5,017 nt of DNA, taken from Limnochordia bacterium (GTDB taxonomy: Bacteria > Bacillota > Limnochordia > Darwinibacteriales > DTU012). The notes under the pieces are model-generated. The model did no database searches, had not been told where the DNA came from, and worked only from the letters and a program-made list of their open reading frames with translations. A program made the translations under genes and the position numbers. The DNA is taken from NCBI GenBank assembly GCA_007116995.1, contig SKHL01000101.1:1-5017 (forward strand), given 5' to 3'. Numbering within the stretch: position 1 is the stretch's first letter; every line of letters begins with the position of its first letter. Positions 1 through 4,812 of this stretch are shown here, one piece after another.

Positions 1-1
1 G

Positions 2-88
2 CTCAAAACCTTGATGTCGGAAGTTAGAGAAAGCAATCTACACAAAGAATATCTCAACGACAAGCCTACTGGAAAGGAGATCTGGTAA
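2..88 (+). CDS. mazE: MazE-type antitoxin, C-terminal end only (cut by window edge)
   Basis: This is the last 28 codons of a gene that begins before the window, read in the frame that ends at TAA 86-88. The final residues (SNLHKEYLNDKPTGKEIW) align with the end of E. coli MazE as I recall it (ENLHENIDWGEPKDKEVW), sharing the NLH motif and the KE-[IV]-W terminus. In that family the C-terminal tail is the flexible part that wraps around the MazF dimer and blocks its active site. The stop codon overlaps the toxin start by one base (TAATG), so the two are translationally coupled, with the antitoxin first. The DNA-binding N-terminal domain and the promoter/operator lie outside the window. Identity is well supported by the tail plus the neighbour. 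Confidence 0.88.
   Translation, partial: LKTLMSEVRESNLHKEYLNDKPTGKEIW
74..79 (+). promoter_or_regulatory. Ribosome binding site of mazF
   Basis: AAGGAG lies 8 nt before the ATG at 88, inside the last codons of the antitoxin gene. It fixes the toxin start and shows that the toxin has its own initiation signal as well as a stop/start overlap. Confidence 0.85.
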
Positions 89-423
89 TGTCAGAATCCT
101 ATGTTCCCTCCAAAGGTGATGTTGTATGGCTTGAGTTTTCTCCCCAAGCTGGGCATGAACAGTCTGGGCATAGACCAGCTCTGTGTATATCACCCTTAGA
201 ATATAATCGAAAAGTTGGTCTGGCTATTTTTTGCCCAATTACCTCGCAATCAAAAGGCTACCCTTTTGAAGTCCATTTACCACAATCTATAGAAATTGCC
301 GGCGTAATACTCTCAGATTATGTAAAAAGCCTAGACTGGAAAGCTCGCAAGGCTAAATTTGTATGTTCAATACCCATCAAACACCTAAATGAGGTAGTTG
401 GAAAACTTCGAACTCTCCTCTAA
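88..423 (+). CDS. mazF: MazF-type endoribonuclease toxin
   Basis: This 111-residue protein is the same length as E. coli MazF and aligns with it essentially without gaps from memory. Shared blocks are YVP..GD at 5-11, EQ.GHRPA at 24-31, SP..YN at 35-40, the TSQSKGYPFEV block at 52-62 and a DYVKSLDW block near 97-104 of the usual DQVKS-W type. Glu24, Arg29 and Thr52, the residues tied to RNA cleavage in MazF/PemK proteins, are all present, so the toxin looks active. The family cuts single-stranded mRNA at short sequence motifs and is neutralised by MazE binding. The exact cleavage motif cannot be read from sequence. The gene starts one base inside the antitoxin stop and has a good ribosome site. 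No canonical terminator is visible after the stop. It is one of the few undamaged genes in the left half of the window. Confidence 0.95.
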   Translation: MSESYVPSKGDVVWLEFSPQAGHEQSGHRPALCISPLEYNRKVGLAIFCPITSQSKGYPFEVHLPQSIEIAGVILSDYVKSLDWKARKAKFVCSIPIKHLNEVVGKLRTLL

Positions 424-748
424 CATCCCTTGTCATTCTCAAAGGATTATAAGATACGCTAGTGAAAACAATGTCGTCTAACGCTTAAATCTCTCACGAT
501 TGACTTCCACTCATCCAGGCCGTACTATCTGGAACTCCGCGAGAGAAAGTACGGCATACCACTAAAGCTGCACTATACTTAATCTATCTGAAAATTGCCG
601 AAAGAGACAAAGCGATTGCTACAGCACGAAATCTACCACACGTTCGTGAAAGCCGTGAAGAGATCCTTCCTCTATTAGAAAAAGATATGACCCAACAGGA
701 AATCGATACATGTTTAAAGTTCGTTGTTCTTGGCGAGAAAGGACATAC
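424..748. other. Gap without an intact gene, left of the decayed genes
   Basis: This stretch has no complete gene with a plausible start on either strand. It holds an imperfect inverted repeat (519-555) and most of an open + strand frame without a good start (504-773), both listed separately. Short - strand open frames across it look like shadows. No T-tract terminator is seen after mazF, and no tRNA or clear insertion-sequence end. Confidence 0.6.
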
Positions 749-773
749 TTACTGCTCTGAGTCAACAAGATAA
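504..773 (+). pseudogene. Unrecognised C-terminal coding remnant
   Basis: An open frame runs from the TGA at 501-503 to the TAA at 771-773. It has no ATG until the codon in 'KDMTQQEI' and no ribosome site near a usable start. From about 561 the translation has normal protein character: a helical stretch (ALYLIYLKIAERDKAIATAR) followed by EEILPLLEKDMTQQEI and KFVVLGEKGHTY. This looks more like real coding sequence than a chance frame, but I do not recognise the family. The last roughly 20 bases overlap, antisense, the end of the APH-like fragment, so the homologous part probably ends near 750 and the final residues (CSESTR) are read out of foreign sequence. The simplest reading is a gene that lost its 5' part and was cut at its 3' end by recombination. 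A chance open frame is possible. Confidence 0.4.
519..555. repeat. Imperfect inverted repeat / hairpin
   Basis: GCCGTACT at 519-526 pairs perfectly with AGTACGGC at 548-555. After one mismatch, TCT (528-530) pairs with AGA (544-546), and the inner CTC/GAG (535-537 / 541-543) can extend the fold with a bulge. No T-run follows on either strand, so it is not a standard terminator. It lies between the end of mazF and the + strand coding remnant and could be a leftover of a small mobile element or a simple RNA structure. Confidence 0.5.
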
Positions 774-1363
774 GGAATGATTTCTTCAGCATCTTTGCCG
801 TCAACCCAAGTCTGAACGGTATAAACACCCTCATCACACTTTCCAAACTCTACAGGTTTACACATAGAAACACCGAGAGTCGCCAACTGTTGCTGCATAC
901 GAAACATATCTGCACGATTAGCGTTTTTTTCTTCTGGACTAACCCGCAGAAGGTATTTTACACCATCAGCCGCTGTAACACAGTATTTTTTGTCACACGA
1001 CCAACCTTTTTTGATTGGCTCTTTTGAAATGAAATTTAGTTGTGACATTGTTTCTATTTCACTCTCGTAATATTGTTCCTGAAAATGTACGGCTTCTGCG
1101 ATTTCCGCTTGAGTAAAGTTTATCCCTTCAGGTGCGGCTACAAGTTTATCTTCCCCATCGTTATGACGATGGGGAAGATAAACATCTAATTCTTCGCCAT
1201 CTCCATCTATAACACCTGGAATGTATCCGTAATTAATAGGATAGATGATATCTGCGTGTTTGGAGTGGGTGCTACCGATAGGTCGGTCAATTGTGTTCAG
1301 TACAAGGCAATTATTGTAGGTATGAAGTCTACTTCCGTCTATAGCTTTCGTCCTCGCGTTCAA
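749..1363 (-). pseudogene. Chimera: internally deleted pyrophosphatase-like domain fused to truncated aminoglycoside-phosphotransferase-like N-lobe
   Basis: The frame encodes 204 residues in two parts. Residues about 14-105 resemble the small inorganic pyrophosphatase (PF00719) relatives of Bacillota: IDRPIGSTHSKH, YPINYGYIPG, GDGEELDVY, then HRHNDGEDKLVAAPEG and FTQAEIAEAVHFQEQYY. Between DVYL (59-63) and HRHND (65-69) the usual roughly 18-20 residues (LG.D.PV...TG..I..) are missing, exactly at a perfect palindrome. Residues 106-204 begin at an internal ATG (1046-1048) and match the N-lobe of an APH-type kinase: KGWSCDKKYCV, YLLRVSPEEKNANR, TWVDGKDAEEIIPYL, DSEQ. The protein then stops, without the catalytic HGD loop or the C-lobe, so kinase activity is impossible. 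No in-frame ATG or GTG serves the front part. The only upstream candidate is TTG at 1361-1363, without a clear ribosome site and overlapping the sulfatase end by 35 nt. The frame is open, but the product is very likely non-functional. Confidence 0.8.
1144..1183. repeat. Perfect 18-bp inverted repeat with 4-nt loop
   Basis: GTTTATCTTCCCCATCGT (1144-1161) is the exact reverse complement of ACGATGGGGAAGATAAAC (1166-1183), with TATG between them. It lies inside the pyrophosphatase-like frame, precisely where the domain lacks its usual LG...TG segment. The outer nine bases of each arm could be an original short inverted repeat that was extended to perfection by template switching. Confidence 0.95.
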
Positions 1364-2738
1364 CTTTGCGTTTCTGCTTTCCAGCTTTTATCTTTGCGTT
1401 CTCATAAGATTGGACAACTCCACCTACTGACCCTGGGTAATATTTCGCTGCCACTTCTGCTGAAGATTCAAAAGGATCATCTAATACCGTTAGCCATTCA
1501 GCCAACTCAGCTTGCATATCTGTTAAAATATTTGCATGTTTTCGGGACTCGACAAGGTTGTGTAACTGATGAGGATCATTTTTATCATCATATAAAAGCC
1601 ATGGTTCATTTCGAAAAGCTGCATACGTATACTGCTTAGTTATTACACCACGCCATTCAGTATATGAAAAGAAGTCCGGAATCACATAAAAGTTGATAAA
1701 CACAGACTCCGGAGATGCCGTTTCGTCACCTAAGAAAAGATCTGACAGATCGTTCCCTTCGAGTTCTGAGGGCACATCAGCATTCACCAATCCTAATAAG
1801 GTAGGCATCAAATCGACTAGGCTGACTATACCATCGCTAACTCGTTGCCCGGGGATTTTCTGCGGCCAACTCACAATCATCGGAATACCAACCGATTCGG
1901 ACCAAGGTTTACTTTTCCACCCACGATGCTGGCTATAGAGCATATCGCCATGGTCACTCGTAAAGATTATAATCGTATCATTTCGAATGCCTATTTCTTC
2001 AATAGAATTGAGCAAGCGACCAAAAGAATCATCCAACGCTGTAATATGAGCGTAGTAGCCAGCAATTACCTGCTTATCGACATCTGTTGTGTCAACCGCA
2101 TTCGGCTTAAGCTTGATATTCTCTACGGGATACATGTCTAAATACTTCTGAGGTACTTGACGATATGGACAATGAGGAGGGCCATAAGAAAGAAACAAAA
2201 AGAACGGATCGTCTTCTTTGGTCTTTTTTGATATGTAATCTATGGCTAGGTCAGTTTGTTTATCGGGTTCATAGCCATCAATCCAAACTGGTTCGGGGTT
2301 ATCATTTAAGTAATAGTATGCATCGAAGTATTCATGATTACAATTATAGCCAGCCCAGAAATCATCAAAACCTTGACGTCGCGGACCGGGTGGAATAAAT
2401 GCACCACGATCTGCACAGTCCATATGCCACTTTCCAATAAAGCCAGAACGATACCCTAGATCATTTAAACAGTGAGCCAACGATTTTATGTCAGTACGTA
2501 ACTGCACATCGTTGTTGACTAACTGATGAGTTAAAGTATGTAAACCGGTAATTGTATTGGCACGTGACGGGCTACAAGCAGGACTATTAGCTATTGCTCG
2601 GGTAAAGCGGGAACCTGACACGGCAAATTCGTCTAGATTAGGCGAAATAACATCCTCGACACCTGCACAACCTAGCGCGGTACTCCTCATTTGATCCGTC
2701 ATTACTAGTAATATATTAGGTCTTTTCTTATCACTAAT
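1329..2738 (-). CDS. Family S1 sulfatase (formylglycine-dependent, Cys type), probable ATT start
   Basis: This hydrolase removes sulfate from an ester, probably a sulfated sugar or aryl substrate. The exact substrate cannot be read. Numbering from the internal ATG (2700-2702): Asp3 in MTDQ is a metal ligand; CSPSR at 43-47 followed by TG at 52-53 is the classic C-x-P-S-R motif whose Cys43 must be converted to formylglycine; GKWH is at 90-93, PPHCPY at 175-180, SDHGD at 249-253 and the K263/K265 region follows. All active-site motifs appear present. Starting at the ATG would remove the first beta strand (RPNILLV), which is encoded upstream in frame. The frame is open back to TAG 2751-2753. ATT at 2736-2738, 8 nt after a GGGGG, would give ISDKKRPNILLVMTDQ, the normal N-terminus with Ile codon in place of Met codon; the protein is then 469 residues. 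No signal peptide is seen, so it is probably cytoplasmic. No maturase gene lies in the window. Its C-terminus overlaps the chimera frame. Confidence 0.93.
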   Translation of the reverse strand: MSDKKRPNILLVMTDQMRSTALGCAGVEDVISPNLDEFAVSGSRFTRAIANSPACSPSRANTITGLHTLTHQLVNNDVQLRTDIKSLAHCLNDLGYRSGFIGKWHMDCADRGAFIPPGPRRQGFDDFWAGYNCNHEYFDAYYYLNDNPEPVWIDGYEPDKQTDLAIDYISKKTKEDDPFFLFLSYGPPHCPYRQVPQKYLDMYPVENIKLKPNAVDTTDVDKQVIAGYYAHITALDDSFGRLLNSIEEIGIRNDTIIIFTSDHGDMLYSQHRGWKSKPWSESVGIPMIVSWPQKIPGQRVSDGIVSLVDLMPTLLGLVNADVPSELEGNDLSDLFLGDETASPESVFINFYVIPDFFSYTEWRGVITKQYTYAAFRNEPWLLYDDKNDPHQLHNLVESRKHANILTDMQAELAEWLTVLDDPFESSAEVAAKYYPGSVGGVVQSYENAKIKAGKQKRKVEREDESYRRK

Positions 2739-2746
2739 GATTATTA

Positions 2747-2751
2747 CCCCC
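2747..2751 (-). promoter_or_regulatory. Likely ribosome binding site of the sulfatase
   Basis: GGGGG on the - strand ends 8 nt before the ATT at 2736-2738, but about 44 nt before the first in-frame ATG at 2700-2702. Its position therefore favours the upstream non-ATG start. Confidence 0.5.
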
Positions 2752-2761
2752 TATTAGCACC

Positions 2762-2984
2762 TTATACAAAATTTGCGAATTCTAGCTGAGATTCTGACAG
2801 GTCAACTCCTGTAACAGTATAGACGCTGCGTGCCACTGCCAACATCAATAATCTTTAACGACTTATCATAACCAAGTTCCTTTTCTATAAAGTCACATTC
2901 ACCTATAGTTCCTTGAGTAAAAGACTATTTGTCGTATTGCTTCCCGTAATTATTAAATAATTGCTCGTACCACTGTTTTGTCAT
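2762..2984 (-). pseudogene. Broken class I SAM-dependent methyltransferase
   Basis: The remnant starts at ATG 2982-2984 with a strong GGAGGT site (2991-2996, 6 nt spacing). It reads MTKQWYEQLFNNYGKQYDK, then an in-frame TAG at 2925-2927, then SFTQGTIGE, FIEKELGYDKS and LKIIDVGSGT, the glycine-rich SAM-binding motif I (about 2829-2852). After this come a deletion and a frame change. From about 2821 the other frame reads YTVTGVDLSESQLEFAN, the motif II region of the same fold, and ends at TAA 2762-2764. The homology then stops and the sulfatase leader begins. An intact relative would have roughly ten more residues between motifs I and II and well over 100 after motif II. There are thus three lesions: a nonsense codon, an internal deletion with frameshift, and loss of the C-terminal two thirds. 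It is certainly inactive. The methyl acceptor is unknown. Confidence 0.85.
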
Positions 2985-2990
2985 ACCTCA

Positions 2991-2996
2991 ACCTCC
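2991..2996 (-). promoter_or_regulatory. Ribosome binding site of the methyltransferase remnant
   Basis: GGAGGT on the - strand lies 6 nt before the ATG at 2982-2984. It is a near-perfect site retained in front of a dead gene, and it supports this codon as the ancestral start. Confidence 0.7.
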
Positions 2997-3042
2997 AGTT
3001 CAGTACGTTTGATTCTACCACACAAACCAGTTTAGCCGACAA

Positions 3043-3068
3043 GCATACGTGTGGCCCACCACAGATGC
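3043..3068. repeat. Short hairpin between the response regulator and the methyltransferase remnant
   Basis: TGTGG (3050-3054) pairs with CCACA (3059-3063) around a CCCA loop, and GCAT (3043-3046) pairs with ATGC (3065-3068) across a small internal loop. It sits 17 nt beyond the response regulator stop. No T-run follows it in the - direction, so a rho-independent terminator is not convincing, though it could stabilise or end the operon transcript. Confidence 0.4.
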
Positions 3069-3084
3069 GGTTAAAAAGTTACCT

Positions 3085-3708
3085 TTAGTCTACATTCCTT
3101 AAGTAGAAAATTGCCAATTGAGTTCGGTCTCTCAAGTCTAACTTCTCTAACAGAGTAGTAGTATAATTTCTCACTGTTCCCTCACCTAAGAACAACTCAG
3201 AAGCTATTTCTTTATTAGACTTTCCTTGAGCTATAAGCGTCAAAACCTCTAATTCGCGTTCTGTTAATCCCAAAGATTGGGGATCCTTACGGACATCTTT
3301 AAGCATAGAATTTAGTTTATGAGCTACATCCCGCTGAAAAACTGCATTTCCACGCATAACCGCTCGCAAGGTATTAATAATACTTTCTGACGATTGGTTT
3401 TTCAGAATATACCCCTCAGCTCCATATGCTACAGCTTGTCTAATGTATTCATCATCTTGGAAAGTTGTCAGAATTACCACTGGAAGATTAGGAAAACACT
3501 CTTTGATTTTCCTAGTTCCTAACACCCCATCTAATATGGGCATCCGAATATCCATTAACACTATATCAGGATCATGTTCCTTACACTGCAGAAAAGCTTC
3601 CTCTCCATTACTAGCAAGAGCACAGACTTCAATGTCTTCTTCAACCTCAAGGATTATCTTAAGACTCTCCTGGATTAAGCAATCATCATCGACTAACAAT
3701 ACCCGCAT
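3085..3708 (-). CDS. NarL/LuxR-family response regulator
   Basis: This is a two-domain cytoplasmic transcription factor of 207 residues from the chosen start. The receiver domain (about 1-120) has the acidic cluster VDDD at 6-9, the phospho-acceptor Asp53 in LMDIRMP, the switch Thr81 in ILTTF and Lys103 in YILK. The C-terminal LuxR-type helix-turn-helix (about 145-203) has LTERELEVLTLIAQGKSNKE followed by IA..LF..EGTVRNY, the usual DNA-reading arrangement. All signature residues are present. An ATG two codons upstream (3712-3714) is also possible, but it sits only 3 nt from the GGGG at 3718-3721, whereas the ATG at 3706-3708 is 9 nt away and begins with MRVLLVDDD, the normal family N-terminus. 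The gene overlaps the kinase end by 23 nt, so the pair is co-translated. The likely target is the promoter of the adjacent exporter operon, as in LiaR/DesR-type systems; this is inferred from context only. Confidence 0.96.
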   Translation of the reverse strand: MRVLLVDDDCLIQESLKIILEVEEDIEVCALASNGEEAFLQCKEHDPDIVLMDIRMPILDGVLGTRKIKECFPNLPVVILTTFQDDEYIRQAVAYGAEGYILKNQSSESIINTLRAVMRGNAVFQRDVAHKLNSMLKDVRKDPQSLGLTERELEVLTLIAQGKSNKEIASELFLGEGTVRNYTTTLLEKLDLRDRTQLAIFYLRNVD

Positions 3709-4786
3709 CAGCATCTACCCCACTTTGAAATGGTAAAAAGCAAACAATTATAAATCCGTCTTGCGAACTAATTGACAAATTTCCATTTACACTCCGTACC
3801 CTTTCTCGCATACCATATAGGCCCATACCCTCTCGTACAGTTTTACATCCAATCCCATTATCACTGATGTATAAACGTAGATATCCTTCGGTAATCTCTA
3901 TCTTCACAACTATCTTAGTAGCCTTGGAATGTTTCGCTGCATTAGTAAAAGCTTCCTTTATAATAGTAGAAATAAGTTCTAGATTTGACGCTGAAACGAT
4001 CTGCCAATCCCCATAGGCAGAAAATTCTACCGGACAGTACGTAAAATGGTCAATAACTTCTTTAATATAGTCTAGCCCAAGCTTCTCTCGAGACTGTAAA
4101 TTGTGCACCGTGTTACGCAATAGATCCAAAGCACTACTTAAGCGGATTATTGATTGAGAGAGTAAGCCTTTAGCTTTAGCATGATCAACACGAAAAATCC
4201 GCTCCACTGCCTGTAGCTGCATATAAATACTAGATAATGCATGTCCAAGATTATCATGGATTTGATGGGCTATTCGATTCCGCTCCTTCAACTCTGCTAG
4301 ATGGGCTTGTTCTGCCCCAGAACGCAGCAAAGTAGTCTTTACATTTTCCAAATCATACCGTTGCTTCCGTTCTTGATCATACTTAGTCATAAGTTGAGCT
4401 AATTGTTGGTCATAACATTTCAAAAAATATCCAAAAAAACTACATATAGTGATGAATAGTAACAACACAACTATCTCCGGTAAAGACACCCATAGAAAAA
4501 CACTAACAACTAATGGAATTAAAGCATAATGAATATTTAACCGCATAACATCAAATGCAACAACCCCAGAAAGAAGCCAAAAAACAGGATTAACATGCAC
4601 AAAACCTAATAATAGAACTACCTCAGCACCAGATATCCAAGCTACTAATCCATATTTCTCTTTATATATGTTTAAAGCAAGTAAGCTAAGTAACCCTAAC
4701 ACAGCCACTACTGTAATTGGCTGTGTTAGGGTTACTAATAACACTATTGCTGATACAAAGAATGCTCCACGCAACAGATAAAGCAT
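3686..4786 (-). CDS. Membrane sensor histidine kinase, HisKA_3 / NarL-partner type
   Basis: The protein has 366 residues from the chosen start. About six hydrophobic segments fill residues 5-122, with almost no extracytoplasmic domain. A charged, probably coiled-coil linker covers about 125-165. The dimerisation/phosphotransfer box reads ERNRIAHQIHDNLGH, with the phospho-accepting His177. The ATPase domain has the N box KEAFTNAAKHS (Asn282), the DNGIG box starting at Asp309, and GMGLYGMRERV around 320-330. All catalytic parts look intact. The ATG at 4784-4786 is preceded by AAGGAG with 8 nt spacing, whereas an upstream in-frame ATG (4838-4840) would overlap the permease gene and add a non-membrane leader. 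Lack of a large sensor domain is typical of kinases that sense membrane state or the partner transporter (LiaS, DesK, YvfT style). It lies 26 nt after the permease and overlaps the regulator. A perfect 19-bp inverted repeat sits in the codons for the first two membrane segments. Confidence 0.95.
   Translation of the reverse strand: MLYLLRGAFFVSAIVLLVTLTQPITVVAVLGLLSLLALNIYKEKYGLVAWISGAEVVLLLGFVHVNPVFWLLSGVVAFDVMRLNIHYALIPLVVSVFLWVSLPEIVVLLLFITICSFFGYFLKCYDQQLAQLMTKYDQERKQRYDLENVKTTLLRSGAEQAHLAELKERNRIAHQIHDNLGHALSSIYMQLQAVERIFRVDHAKAKGLLSQSIIRLSSALDLLRNTVHNLQSREKLGLDYIKEVIDHFTYCPVEFSAYGDWQIVSASNLELISTIIKEAFTNAAKHSKATKIVVKIEITEGYLRLYISDNGIGCKTVREGMGLYGMRERVRSVNGNLSISSQDGFIIVCFLPFQSGVDADAGIVSR
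4689..4736. repeat. Perfect 19-bp inverted repeat with 10-nt loop inside the histidine kinase gene
   Basis: Bases 4689-4707 (starting AGTAACCCTAACACAGCC) are the exact reverse complement of 4718-4736 (ending GGCTGTGTTAGGGTTACT). The arms encode the residues around LVTLTQP and AVLGLL in the first two membrane segments of the kinase. The repeat begins about 50 nt inside the gene, so in the mRNA it would form a very stable stem soon after the start codon. Confidence 0.95.
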
Positions 4787-4794
4787 GAGAATAG

Positions 4795-4800
4795 CTCCTT
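4795..4800 (-). promoter_or_regulatory. Ribosome binding site of the histidine kinase
   Basis: AAGGAG on the - strand lies 8 nt before the ATG at 4784-4786, in the 26-nt gap after the permease stop. It decides for this start over the longer in-frame alternative. Confidence 0.85.
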
Positions 4801-4812
4801 GTAGAAGTAGAT

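Noticed and set aside
619..846. A 75-residue open frame on the - strand spanning the junction near 750
   Set aside because: It has no ribosome site, crosses from one broken gene into another, and its sequence resembles no family. It is a shadow of the + strand remnant and the chimera.
1144..1183. The strong palindrome as a terminator or protein-binding operator
   Set aside because: It is within coding sequence, no T-run follows, and its place at a deletion point is better explained by template switching.
1256..2398. Several + strand open frames of 77-127 residues opposite the sulfatase and chimera
   Set aside because: They are antisense to a well-supported sulfatase with full motifs, have no ribosome sites and have no recognisable domains.
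2779..2805. Possible sigma-A promoter on the - strand (TTGACC and TAGAAT) before the sulfatase
   Set aside because: The spacer is only 15 nt, and the TTGAC is explained by the conserved GVDLS codons of the methyltransferase remnant.
3012..3042. Possible promoter on the - strand (TTGTCG and TAGAAT) before the methyltransferase remnant
   Set aside because: The spacer is 19 nt and the -35 match is weak, so it could not be supported.
3043..3083. Rho-independent terminator after the response regulator
   Set aside because: A hairpin exists, but the T-run on the - strand lies before the stem, not after it.
3443..3736. A 97-residue + strand open frame opposite the response regulator
   Set aside because: It is antisense to the receiver domain, low in complexity with many Ser residues, and has no start signal.
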